A stretch of 64,000 nt of DNA from Excoecaria cochinchinensis. Lineage: Eukaryota; Streptophyta; Magnoliopsida; Malpighiales; Euphorbiaceae. Below, in pieces: positions 13,598 through 24,410 of this stretch. The position numbers and the translations under genes were made by a program. Below the pieces are notes generated by a model that saw only the letters and a list, made by a program, of their open reading frames with translations, searched no databases and was not told the DNA's origin. How positions within the stretch are numbered: the first letter of the stretch is position 1; each line of letters opens with the position of its first letter. The stretch lies in assembly GCA_947683425.1 (NCBI GenBank), contig CANTUQ010000031.1, positions 6,087,001-6,151,000 on the forward strand. Reading direction: 5' to 3'.

Positions 13598-13963
13598 TCA
13601 CACGGCAGTAAGGAAAAGCTGCCCGCCTTGTGAAATGCGGGAATTAGACATCGCCAAAACATAATGCTTTTACTCGGTGATAAGAACAATCCTGAGCACC
13701 GTGTAAGGGACTCCACAAGGTGGGCAGAGAATCCCGACCGCCGTGTGGAACAAAAACAAAGGTTACTGGGCAGAATGCATTTACACGGTGTTAAGGATGT
13801 TCCTGACTGCTGTGTGAATTGCCTCACATTCAAAAAAGTTGGACAGAACGCTTTTACTCAGCAGTAAGGGCTGACCTGCCCGCCGTGTAAGCCCATGGAT
13901 CGCCACATTTTCGTAACTTAACACGATCACACGGCAATAAGAATATCCTTGACCGCCGTGTAA
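13598..13963. repeat. array of six CG-containing dyads in the E1 LTR
   Basis: Six imperfect inverted repeats of about 36-41 bases lie at 13598, 13669, 13713, 13780, 13852 and 13928. Each reads roughly (T)TTACACGGCGGTAAGG, then 5-10 bases, then its complement ending in GCCGTGTAA. The surrounding DNA is AT-rich, so the array stands out in base composition. The same word family occurs in S2 (17482-17588), E5 (62078-62118) and E6 (63370-63490). Confidence 0.8.
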
Positions 13964-14575
13964 CCTAGCACAGCTACCTCATTTCCACTAAAACACAACT
14001 GTGTTTTCAAAAGCAAAGCTATGCTAATCTGGAAATTCGACATGTTATGCTTTACGATTTCTAACCCAAAAACACACCTAAACTCATTCATTTCACATAC
14101 AAACACTTCCACAATCATTATTCCACACACAAATAACTCCCATACAATGTTAGCCATATTCTCAAGCACATAAACACCTTAATTACTCAATTATAGATAA
14201 ATTGAACACAAAGGAATAGAAAATTCCCAAACCTCAAAATGACTTCTTTATCTACACCTTCACCTGCTTTCTTCTTCTTTCTCCTACAACTGCTTCTTCT
14301 TTAAGTTCAAATAGCAAAATCATATTAACTTTCATAAATATACATATATATCACAACTTGCACTTTAAAAAGCAAAGAGGGAGAAGATGATGAGTAGTGA
14401 CTTGTTCTTACCTTTAATACTTCAAAACCACTTTTAAACTAAATTTCTAGCTTGAATTCCACTTGAAACCACTTCTAATAAGATTTTGGGTGTCAAAAAA
14501 AAAATGGAAAAGGGCTGCCTTAGAGGAAAAAGGTCGGCTTGCTATCTTCTCCCTCTTGGCAACCGACCTTCATGG

Positions 14576-14583
14576 CTTATAAA
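14576..14583 (-). promoter_or_regulatory. TATA box of the E1 LTR, inside a palindrome
   Basis: On the minus strand TTTATAAG lies in the centre of the perfect dyad ATGGCTT-ATA-AAGCCAT. It is about 170 bases upstream of the donor-like site at 14411, as expected for the promoter of this LTR. Function is inferred. Confidence 0.5.
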
Positions 14584-14934
14584 GCCATAAAGTCTCTTCT
14601 AAATTCTAGAATTAATAGATTTCCATGCATGATAGGTTCCCATTGTCCATTTACCATATTGATCCTTTTTCTTACTTAATTTCATGCATTTGGCTACTGA
14701 TTAAGTATATTTATTCATAGACACATATAACTACTCAATTAATGCAATTAAGCCCATATATATTTATGCAATTAGGTCCTCCCATTTGAGATTACTACAT
14801 TAACCTCTTTTATTAGATTAATTCCAATTATGTATTAATCATAATCACAACTATGCTCATTTACCCCAAACATAAATATATATAAATTCCCCAAACCTGT
14901 CCAAAACTATTAGGGTGCAATTTGGGGTATTACA

Positions 14935-14960
14935 ATTGTCTCCCCCTTAAAAGAATTTCG
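14935..14960 (-). other. E1 polypurine tract and adjoining conserved block
   Basis: On the minus strand AAGGGGGAGACAAT ends exactly where the 3' LTR begins. It is the expected primer for plus-strand DNA synthesis. Just upstream is the block GAGGACGAAATTC, which is shared with E2, E3, E4 and L. This fixes E1's orientation. Confidence 0.85.
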
Positions 14961-15134
14961 TCCTCAAAATTCAGACCTATATTGAATAACTAAGGGTAGT
15001 GAGCTCTCATAGCAGCTTCTGGTTCCTAAGTTGCTTCTTCCATACCATGGTGCTACCAAAGTACTTTTACTAAGGAAATTTGTTTATTCCGAAGCTGTCT
15101 TACTTCTTAAGCTAAAATAGGTTTAGGTTCTTCA

Positions 15135-16600
15135 TCATAAGAAAAGTCTAGGTGAACCCCGTATATCCTCTACCGGGAGAATATGCGACTCATTCAAATG
15201 GTATCTTTTGAGTATGGATACATGAAACACATCATGAAGTTTAGCCAAATTCAGTGGAAGAGCCAAACGATATGCCGTTGGGCCAATTATTTCTAGGACT
15301 TTATACGGACCAATGAACCATGGACTAAGTTTTCCTTTCTTTCCAAACCGAAGTACCTTATGCCATGGAGATACTTTTAGGAACACCTTGTCCCTAATAT
15401 CATATTCAATATTGTTTCTCTTTAAGTCTGCATACGATTTTTGTCGATCATTGGCAGTTTTTAATCATTGTTTGATGACCCAAACTTTCTCTTCCATATC
15501 TTTCACAATGTCTGGCCCAATTACTTTATGTTCATCTAATTCAGTCCAGCACACTGGAGTTCTACACTTCCTGCCATATAGTGCTTCATAGGGAGCCATG
15601 CCAATACTTGACTAGAAACTGCTGTTATAATCAAATTCCATCAATGGAATGTACCTATCCTAGTTGCTAGAAAAACTAGTATGCATTCCCGTAGTATATC
15701 TTCTAGAATTTGGATCACTCTTTCTGATTGACCATCGATCTATGGATGGAATGTTGTACTAAAATGAAGTTGAGTGCCCAAAGCTGACTGCAATTCATTC
15801 TAAAACCTAGATGTAAACCACTAATCTCGTCGAATACAATGGATAACTGAACCCCATGAAACTGAATAATCTCCTTCACATATAGCTCGGGTAACCGATC
15901 CATGGGATAATCAACCCGTACCGATAAGAAGTGAGTTGATTTAGGAAGTCTGTCTACAATCACCCAGACTGAATGATGCTTTTTCTGTGTAAGGGGAAGG
16001 TCAGTCACAATGTCCATGGTAATATTATCCCATTTCCATTGCGAAATTGGGATAGGATTCAATAAACTTGATGGCACTTGATGTTCCACTTTTACCTGTT
16101 GACAAATTAGACACTTCTATACATATTCAACTATGTCCTTTTTCATTCCCAGCCACAAGTAAAATTACTTCAAATCTCGGTACATCTTGTTACCTCCAAG
16201 ATGCATAGTAAATACAGTATTGTGTGCTTCATGTGTAAATTTCTTCTTTAACTCATGGTTGGTAGCTACACATAACCTGTTCTTGTAATACAGGCTTCCA
16301 TCATGTTTTATTCAATAATCAGTCTTATCCCCATTTATAACTAATTGTATAACTTACTGCAACCTGGTGTTATCTTTCTAAGCATCAACTATCAACTATC
16401 TCAGTCTAGGTTTAGCTTTTAATTGAGCCAACAAGGTTCAATCAGGTGCAAATCTCCATCTATTGTGCTGTAAGGACAAAGCAGAAATTGTCTTTCTGCT
16501 TAAGGAATCCGCCACCACATTAGCCTTTTTCGGGATGATAGTTGATGATACAATCATAATCCTTGAATAGTTCAAGCCATCTGCCTCAAGATTAAATCTG
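15135..16600 (-). pseudogene. E1 pol 3' part: end of RNase H, integrase and C-terminal tail (decayed)
   Basis: Read right to left on the minus strand. The end of RNase H with a WLELFKDYDC-like motif and the start of a HPGKAN motif lies at about 16530-16590. A zinc-binding integrase N-terminus with CLICQQVKVEHQ follows near 16090-16150, then the catalytic core (first Asp in TMDIVTDLPLT, near 16000). The C-terminal GPY/F region reads FGKKGKLSPWFIGPY and then LAKLHDVFHVSILKRY (15190-15386). The second catalytic region reads SIVFDE where relatives have SIVSDRDPRF, so it is damaged, and several stops and frame changes split the gene. This is a non-functional Ty3/gypsy integrase of the chromovirus type. 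The gene continues at 19050 beyond S2. Confidence 0.9.
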
Positions 16601-19049
16601 GAAATTTGAATTGGAATGGTTTGATGAAGTAAGTTGAGAAGGTAGGTAAGGGTTGATAGTTGTGATTATCTTCTTCTTCTCAATTTCTATTTTGGATTAA
16701 GATTGACATGAGTAATGGACTAAGAAAGTGTATTTTGATTAATTGTGCAAGAATTTGACAAGACGAGAGCTTAAGGCAAGGAGAAGGTTTAGATAGTGAA
16801 AGTGTTCTTCAGCCTACTTTTTGAGGTTTGGGATATATATATATTTGTGTGTGTGTGTGTGTGTGTGTTATGTGTAACCTTTCTTAAGTGATGTGTATAT
16901 GTTGATTTGTTGAGATTAAAGGGTATAATTGATGTGTGAATGTATGGTTAGAGAAATTGAGTATGTTTATGTGTTAATTGATAGATGGTATAGCTGAAAT
17001 ATGTAATCGATGTGTGTTGAAATTGTTGATTGAATTGTTATGAGGTCAACTAAAGTATGAACCCTAGTGTTAGGCAAAATTCTGCTTATAGCTCACCAGA
17101 CCTCCGTGTAGTGTTTTGGTCATAAATTGAGTTTGAGAACTCCAAATTGAGTGTTTATTGCACAATTTGAACCATCATGTCCATACCTATAAAAGTTATA
17201 GAAATGATTATGATCCAATTCTGAATCTAAAACCCCTTAAAAATTTCCAAAACATAAGTACCTCTATTCTGGTGGAACAATATAGATTATTTAGGACATA
17301 TCTTACGTTTTATAATTCAGAATGACCTGAAACTTGTCCTATTTGAAAGATAAGACATAGGGGAACAATTGTATATAAGGAAGTGTTTCCTAAAAATGTC
17401 TCTAGCTATGTAAACATTTCATTACAAATGCGGACCTGAAGTCTATCTAGTGTCTGCCTTGTGTCTTGAGGCAGAATAGGTTTACACGGCGGTAAGGACT
17501 TTCATACCACCACGTAAAACCATTCTATCCCTTAAAGACCCATTTTTAGCATCCTACACGGTGGTATGGAAAGTCTTACCGCCGTGTGACCTTAACTTTT
17601 AGCCTAAATAGTACTTTTTCCTTCCCGAATTGAACCCGTTTTGCATCGGAACTTTCCGTGATATATCTAATGCATATTTAGGGTTATTAAATGAGAGTAA
17701 GTGTAGTTATCATTGGAAAATAATCATGAATAGTATTAAGATTAATAGCAAGCTAATGAATGCGGGCTTGTGTATAACCATGTTTATGTGCAAGAAACCT
17801 ATCAATATATAAATGATGGGGAGATGAATAATGAATTGTGTACTTGTATGTTGAACTATATGTTTGTGTTTATAGTAATGTATAGTTGATATTTGTATTT
17901 ATTGAGTTGTATGAGCAATGGTATAACATGATAGTTGAATAAAAGTAATGTATATAGCTAAGTATTAATTCAAAGCCTGAGTTATTCATAGAAGTGGATA
18001 GATGGGCATACCTATAAAGGGTTAGATGTTTTGCAGCTGCTAGATGTTTGGCATTGACGGATGTCTATAAGTTTGGCCTCGACGGATGTCTATATGTTTG
18101 GTACCGTTTGGTATGTAGATGATTCAAGACTTCCGTCTCTATATGTTTATCCACTTATAGTATAAAGTCAGGCTATTAATTACTTGCTAAATGTATATGA
18201 GATGATAATATATGTTAAAGAGCTATAGAGAATGCTAATAGAGGTACATAACTGTTGCATTAAAGATGCTTATCTGAGCTTATAAGTGCACATGTAAAGT
18301 TATAATTGTACATGAATAGGCTAGAAGTATGCTGCTAAGCTTAAATGTATATAAATGTCCATGGGATGCTATGATATGAAAAACATGTTATATGAGACGA
18401 TAACTAGAGCTAGAAGAATATGAACATGATATATGTTGCATGAAATTAGTAGATATGTTATAAAGCATGTTGATAAGGTGTTTAGTATGTTACAAATGGG
18501 ATAAATGCTTGTTACTTTTATATGCTCTTAATTAATTGGCATGTTGACTATTGATGTGCTTTAATGATTATGCTTGTGACTTTATTAGAAGTCTATTATT
18601 TGTGATATCCCCACTAAGCATTATCGCTTAGCATGGGTGTTTTCCCATGTAGGGTTACAGGTTTAGTGAGGGTTGCACATCTGCAAGGTCATGGCCACTA
18701 GGAGTATAAGTTGATGTCTTTTTGTATATGTGGCATAGCTTCTTGTATACGTAATATAGAATTTCTGTATAGCTTGGTATATGTAAATGTAAAGCAATTT
18801 TGTATATGATATGTAATTGAAATGTAAGTGTAAAGAGAATGTTTTGTAATGCATAAAGAACAACTATGTTTTACAATGTAAATGACCATAAGATTTTATT
18901 TAAGGCTTATTTAGTAACTTGTACTTTAGAGTGATATTCCGCTGCGAATGTGTCTTGCATGATTACTATTTTTGCTTTCACATGACTGTTTGTATGTGTA
19001 TGCATGTGTGGTGACCTAATATCCTCCCAAGGGGTATTGGGGTGCTACA
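16601..19049 (+). mobile_element. S2, 5'-truncated LTR inserted in E1 RNase H
   Basis: The right end GGGGTGCTACA (19049) is a normal LTR end. The left border has no TGTAACACC start, and the first recognisable LTR block is the donor-like GAAG|GTAGGT at 16642, which lies about 600 bases in from the start of S1. Some hundreds of bases and the left target copy therefore appear deleted. It contains a (GT)n run (about 16842-16869), two ACGGCGGTA dyads (17482-17588), CTAAGCA-TTAT-CGCTTAG (18614-18631) and CATGGG/CCCATG (18632-18649). E1 coding sequence (KYLLT on one side, DLILRQ on the other) flanks it, which proves insertion into the RNase H domain. Confidence 0.85.
17482..17588. repeat. two long dyads in S2
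   Basis: TTTACACGGCGGTA pairs with TACCACCACGTAAA around about ten bases (17482-17520). TACACGGTGGTA pairs with TACCGCCGTGT (17551-17588). Both are the same word family as the E1 array and lie in the same slot of the LTR. Confidence 0.8.
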
Positions 19050-19867
19050 CTTTTTATGTCAATAAATATTTAAGGCTCTTGTGATCCGTGAAATTCTGCA
19101 CTTCTCACCACACAGGTAATGTCGTCAAATCTTTAAAGCAAAAACTACAACAGCTAATTCTAGATCATGAGTGGGATAGTTCTGCTCATGTAATTTTAAC
19201 TATCTTGATGCATATGCCACTACTTTGCCATCTTGCATTAGTACACATCCTAGGCCATTTCTTGAATCATCACTGAACATCACATATTCTTTACCTGCAG
19301 TGGGTTATGTCACAACTGGTGCTTCTGTAAGCATATTTTTTAACTACTCAAAATTGGCTTGGCACTTATCAGTCCATTGAAACTTTACTCCTTCCCGAAG
19401 AAATCTAGTAAGGGGAGAAGCTATTACATAGAATCCCTTTATGAATCGCTGATAATAACCTGCTAGCCCTAAGAAACTTCTTGCTTCTAGTACATTCCGA
19501 GCTGCTCTCCAGTTCACAATAGCTTCAACCTTTGCAGGATTGACTCTTATACCTTTCGCATATACAATATGGCCTAGAAATGAAACCTCCCTAAGCCAAA
19601 AATCACATTTACTTAACTTATCACAGAGCTGCTTTTCCTGCAAAATCTATAATAGAATCTGTAGATGTTGTTCATGCTCTTGTTCATTCTTGGAATATGC
19701 CAAGATATTATCAATGAACACAACCACGAACTGGTCCAAGTAAGGTCAGAATATTCAATTCATCCAGTCCATAAATGCTGCAGGTGCATTAGTCAACCCA
19801 AATGACATTACTAAAAACTCATAATGACCATATCGGGTTCTAAATGCAATTTTCAAAATGTCTTCAT
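19050..19867 (-). pseudogene. E1 pol 5' part: reverse transcriptase and start of RNase H (decayed)
   Basis: On the minus strand, near 19755-19845, the sequence encodes FRTRYGHYEFLVMSFGLTNAPAAFM, the block just before the YxDD box of Ty3/gypsy reverse transcriptase. Near 19344-19643 it encodes LSKCDFWLREVSFLGHIVYA and the following thumb and RNase H linker (RSFLGLAGYYQRFIKGF). At 19050-19090 is FTDHKSLKYLLT of RNase H. The YxDD part at about 19700-19750 is frame-damaged. The gene is cut at 19868 by the LTR of E2, and at 19049 by S2. Gag, protease and the first half of RT are not in the window. Confidence 0.9.
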
Positions 19868-22590
19868 TGTAAGGAGTCGAAGTGCACCCTAGACGGATTT
19901 GTACATGTCTAGGGCATAATGGTAACTGAAATTGTGTAATTTGATGGTTGAATTGGTTAAGCATGAAAAAGGATACCATCGGGATTAAGTAAAAAGGCTA
20001 AGGGTAATTTGGTCATTTTTTACTTATGGATCTAATTAAATGAAATAAGTAACCATAAGGGCCAATTTATGAGAATAGATTAGTGTTATGCAAAATATAC
20101 GTATGTTTGGTATCGGGTGGGCCGAAAGGACAAATTCGATATTAATGTAAAAGATACGTCAAATATGGCCATTTTGGTAGTTTTACATTTATAGACTAAA
20201 CTGCATTAAACTAGTTATGTTATATTTATAAATGAATGATTAAAGTAATTAAAAGGGTTAATGCATAATTTAAAGGTGGTAATAGGACTAAAATGCAAAG
20301 TCGAAGTGTGAACCAATTAAGAGTGGACAAGTGGATAATTTTGGCCAATCATCTTGAGGCACTTAGGTTAATGGATGAGGATGAATTCATGACCATAAAT
20401 AGCAACCAAAATTATATAGAAGAAGGAATGGAACCCGTCTCTTCGTCTTCCCCTATTTAGCCTTTATATTACACTTCAATAAATTTACAAATCCTTCATA
20501 AAAGTCTTGCATAAGAATTCTTGAAGATGGAACAAGTTAAGTTAGGATTTTGGCAGGTTGTTTAAGGTAAGTTTATGGATTTGTGATGTGTTTGAAGAGC
20601 TAGAATTGGCAAAGCTAAGGAAAAGAGAAGGTGGTTGAGGAAAGAGTCAAGTAAAGTAAGGAAAAGACCAAGGAGATAAGGTTTGGGAAAATTTATTTGT
20701 TTTGATGTATATATATTATTGTTGAGTTTCTATTTTTTATATGTATTTGTTGAATTGGATTGCATGAGGTGATTGGTTATGTGGATTTGCTTGAGTTTGG
20801 GGAGCTTGAGTTTCTAGGGGAAACTCTGCTCAAATTTTTCCAGACTTCTGTGTGATGTTTTGGTCATACATAGAGTTTGAGAACTCCAAATTAAGTGATT
20901 CTATTTCCGTGCCAATCATGACTTCCATACCTACAATAGTACCAGAAATGACCATGAGCAAATTCTATCTCTAAGACCCTTAAAATTGGACAAAATAGAG
21001 GTGTCTCTACTTTGGCTAGTTCATTGGAGCAGTTCAGATTGTTTAGATCATATCTGATGATTTAGGAGTTAAAATGATCTCCAATTTATTTCATATGAAA
21101 CTTAACATCCTAAGGAAAAATTGTTAAGTAGAAAGTTTTGCCTAAAAATGAGGTCTAGATGTTGGTTTAGGCGGTGAAATTTTGAGATGAAAAGCTGTCC
21201 TGATATTCTGATTTTAAAGGAGCACTTAATAGATGCCTCTGTCGCAAGAACGACCTTTGTTGTGAGCACAAAAAGGCATGATAGTTGATGGCTTTTCTTA
21301 TTATTTGGGATCTCATGGCTGGCATGAATCATTGCCCACAATTACTCTCCTCTATTTTGTGTATTTTGGGTGTTTTACCTCCAGAAACATACCCGAACTT
21401 CACCGAAACTTTCCGAAACTTATCTAACACATATTTAGAGTTTTGTAAAGAGTAAGCGAATGATTATCACTCAGGAATACAAGTGATTAGGGTTATAAAT
21501 ATGAATAATTACTAAGGTACATAAAAGCATAATTAGTCGAACATTTTTGAATAAACCCAAAAGTGGCATGACATGACATGACATGACATGACATGACATG
21601 TTAATAGGTTTATAAACAAAAATACTTCAAATTGTATATCAAACCTGTAGAACTAAGGGGTATTGGGTGATCAATAATTGAATTAATACATTTAATCTGC
21701 AATAGTAACATAATGGATAGTTAGGCATGCCTATAGAGTTCTGTTGCTGTAGCCTATGCATTTCTTGGACGTTGATAAGCTCCCTATGCATTTGGAACCT
21801 CGCGATCCCTATGAGTTTGGATCTTCTTTAAGATCCCTATGCATTATTGTTTGAAAAGAAAAGAGAATATTTGTTTATACCTACGGGTACCTATGCTTTT
21901 ACTCGTTATCCACCACTCTGAGTTTGCAGGCTTATTTGTGTGTTTGAAAATGACATGAGATAATGTGAAATGTTATATGAATTGAGATAATGCGAAGTTA
22001 TTATGTTTTTGATGAATTCTTATTATAGTTCAGCTTTTGATGCTTTTAAAGTATGTATGTACATGCGTATATGATGTTGCATTTGACATCCACTGTGAGT
22101 GGTTGTTCATCTTTTATTTGTTTTTGCTCATTAAACCTTTGAGCTTTGCATGGGTGTTTCATCCGCGCATGTGTGAAAGCGGTTGGAGTCTTTGGGAGGT
22201 TCGGTTCGCAACAGCCAAGGCCAGCACAATAGGATGGACTTTTGTTAGTTGTTCAGGCTTTTGTATTTTTTAATCTTTGATGTAAAGTTTTGATATTGTA
22301 ATTAGTTTTGGATTATGTGAGATTGAAAGTTGTAATTGGCTAAGAATTATATTACCACACAGTTTGTAATGAACATATTTTGGATATGAATGAATGAGCT
22401 GTTGATCATGCACAATAAATTTTATTATACCCCAATTCTGTAATTATTTATGATTGTATATCCAGTTATGCATAAGTTATTTTGACTGTGTTATGTATGT
22501 CGTGCTTCTTTGTGTGACAACCCTTGCCTATATGGGCACTCACTTCTCTTGCGGGGTGATCCTCCCTACGAATAGGTAAGGGGTGTTACA
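19868..22590 (+). mobile_element. E2 5' LTR
   Basis: The LTR starts with TGTAAGGAGTCG at 19868, interrupting E1 RT, and ends with GGGGTGTTACA at 22590, directly followed by a primer site. Length 2723 bp. Its start aligns with the LTR of L, with CACCCTAG.CGGAT in the same place. Inside are an AAG|GTAAGT donor-like site (20567), an (ACATG)n run (about 21567-21600), a decayed CG dyad (21236-21275), TAGGCATGCCTA (21722-21733), the hairpin GGATCTT-CTTT-AAGATCC (21819-21836) and a degraded P2/P3 pair (about 22125-22180). It does not match the LTR at the other end of E2 (48033) in its first 1.4 kb; see findings. Confidence 0.88.
20565..20572 (+). promoter_or_regulatory. candidate 5' splice site in the E2 LTR
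   Basis: AG|GTAAGT with the first intron base at 20567. It lies about 700 bases into the LTR. Together with TTTTGTAG at 22689-22696, four bases before the gag ATG, it would define an intron of about 2.13 kb. Prediction from sequence only. Confidence 0.5.
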
Positions 22591-22597
22591 ATTTTAT

Positions 22598-22615
22598 TGG
22601 TATCAAAGCATAAGT
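22598..22615 (+). other. E2 primer binding site (tRNA-Met type)
   Basis: TGGTATCAAAGC starts seven bases after the LTR end. It matches the initiator tRNA-Met complement TGGTATCAGAGC with one change. This marks 19868-22590 as a 5' LTR and E2 as plus strand. Confidence 0.85.
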
Positions 22616-22700
22616 TTAGGCATTTCTGGGCTACAATACAATAGAGATGCATTTTGAATTGTGTTGGCTTGATGAGGATGTCGTTATGTTTTGTAGTTAG

Positions 22701-23864
22701 ATGGAGTTGATACGTGGATCTCTCAAGGGGTTAGCTGAGAGTGCGAATCCCCAAGAGCAATATCCGTTAGTCTCAGGTCTTGTTCAGGCAGCAAGGGTAC
22801 AACGTAATGCTCCAGCCATGCCTTTTGAGGCTATGCTAAAGATATCGCAATACATAGCTAGAGTTTTGGAGAGGGTAACTGCTCCGAGAGCTCCAATTGG
22901 GAGTATGAGGAAGTTTGGTGCCGAGGATTATTATGGGATGAGTTTGGACGAGTCCGATAAAGCAGAGATGTGGATTGAAAAAGTGAGAAGGGTATTAGAA
23001 GTGATTCGATGTTCCCCTGATAGGGAAGTGGAATATGTTGTGTTGCTTTTGCAGGGTTTCGCCTATGATTGGTGGAAACTGGTTGTAAGGCACCCACAGT
23101 TACCTGATCCAGTTACTTGGGAGTTTTTCGAGTGAGAATTTCACAACAAGTATGTGACCAAGGCATATATGGAGGCTAGATGGACTCAGTTCTTGAATCT
23201 CAAGCAGAGGGCCTCGTCTGTAGTGGACTATGAGAAAGAGTTTAACAGGCTTAGCAAGTATGCACCGTCGGGTGTTCTCACATAAGATTTTCACTGTCAA
23301 AATTTTGACGTGGGTTTGAATGAGTCCCTCAAAGCTATGTTGATCTCTTTGATGTCCTCTGCAATGGTAAGTTATTATCATATTGCGCAAGCGGCAATGT
23401 GAGCTGAACGCTCAGAAACTATTTTGAGGGAAAGGGCTCAAGGGAGAAATCCCTCTCGTGGAGGCTCATCATCAGGGAAGAGGTCAAGGAATCCTCAAGT
23501 GAATTCCTCGGATGAGCTTAGCAATTGCCCTACTATGAGAGGAAGGAGGCAATGATATTCTCAGGGGTCCGGCGTAGGTAGGGGCATTTTGGGTGGTAGA
23601 GGTGAGATTGTACTTGAATGTTCGCATTGTAATAAGCGCCATCGACGTGAATGCCGCTAGTTGATGGTAGGCTGCTTTAGGTGTGGTAGCACGAATCACT
23701 TCTTGGCCAATTTCCCAAGGTTGTATGAGAGTACCCAAGAGCGGCAGGAGGCCAGCCGAGAGGTATCTAATGCTCCTCAACCTAGTCGTGGTAAAGGAAG
23801 GGGATGAGGTCATGGTGGGTGGCCTAGAGATGCAGCTTCTTCTGAGACAGTAGATCGTCCTCCA
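22701..23864 (+). pseudogene. E2 gag (decayed by stop codons)
   Basis: Retrotransposon Gag. The ATG at 22701 starts MELIRGSLKG. The capsid region includes APRAPIGSMRKFGAEDYYG, then LLLQGFAYDWWKLV and VTWEFFE. A nucleocapsid zinc knuckle with CFRCGSTNHF lies near 23670, lacking its last Cys (NF in place of NC). Stops interrupt the frame at about 23133, 23283, 23399, 23554, 23658 and 23804. All pieces, and the pol segments that follow, lie in one reading frame, so I see no frame-shifting indel across gag. The protein would coat the genomic RNA. It is related to the Gag of E3 and E4 (shared TAPKAP/TAPRAP, RGAEDF/FGAEDY and YDWW blocks). Start chosen because the conserved Gag N-terminus and a 3' splice-like site immediately precede it. 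Confidence 0.88.
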
Positions 23865-24410
23865 GTGGCACCAACTAGAGGGTATGCGATGAGGTCTCGG
23901 GATGAGCAAGATGCTCTTGAGGTGATTACTTGTAAGTTTCTACTCTTTGACACTGAGTTGCATGCTCTAGTAGACCCTGGTTCCACACACACATATTTAT
24001 GTTCTAAAAAGTTGTGTGCTAATTTGCCTATTGTGGATCAATTAGATTATGAGATTTGTGTGACCAGTCCTTTAGGGCATGGTGTCAATGTGAGTAGAGT
24101 GTATAAGAATTGTCCGTTAGAGGTGTAAGGAATAGAGTTTCCAGTTGATTTGATTGGTCTACCCTTTCATGAGTTTGATCTGATTCTGGGTATGGATTGG
24201 TTATGTAAGCACCGACCGGTGGTTGACTATCATAGGAAGACAGTTGTGCTTAAGAGTTGTTATCAGTCTTTTATAGTAGTGCAAGGTATGGGTTCAGGTC
24301 CTCTGAATAATGTGTTTTCGACTATGCAAGCTGCGCTGTTTATAAGAAAAGGATGTGAAGCATATTTGGATTTGGTTTTGGATTCTCATCGGGGTCAAGT
24401 AAACATTCAG
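23865..24410 (+). pseudogene. E2 aspartic protease region
   Basis: This continues the gag frame. FDTELHALVDPGSTHTYL near 23946-24000 corresponds to the active-site loop of retrotransposon aspartic proteases (usually D-S/T-G; here D-P-G, one residue changed). VDLIGLPFHEFDLILGMDWL (about 24146-24205) is the conserved C-terminal part of the domain. A TAA stop at 24126 breaks the frame between the two. The altered active-site residue and the stop mean it cannot work as it stands. Confidence 0.85.

Larger units (their letters stand above)
12612..14934 (-). mobile_element. E1 3' LTR (minus strand)
   Basis: On the minus strand the LTR runs from TGTAATACCCC (14934) to GGGGAGTTACA (12612), 2323 bp, and is preceded on that strand by a polypurine tract. 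It holds six long dyads of the ACGGC...GCCGT type (13598-13963), the palindrome ATAGGCATGCCTAT (13332-13345), the hairpin CTAAGC-ATAAA-GCTTAG (12953-12969), a TATA box inside a palindrome (about 14572-14588) and an AAAG|GTAAGA donor-like site at 14411 on the minus strand. The element's internal region lies to the right. Confidence 0.9.

Noticed and set aside
13543..13833. 96-codon minus-strand frame
   Set aside because: It falls across the dyad array of the E1 LTR. The slightly higher GC of the array removes stop codons by chance.
19088..19276. Plus-strand small frame
   Set aside because: Antisense of E1 RNase H/RT sequence, which is unmistakable on the minus strand.
23484..23909. 141-codon minus-strand frame
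   Set aside because: Antisense to E2 gag/protease, whose zinc knuckle and protease motifs are on the plus strand.
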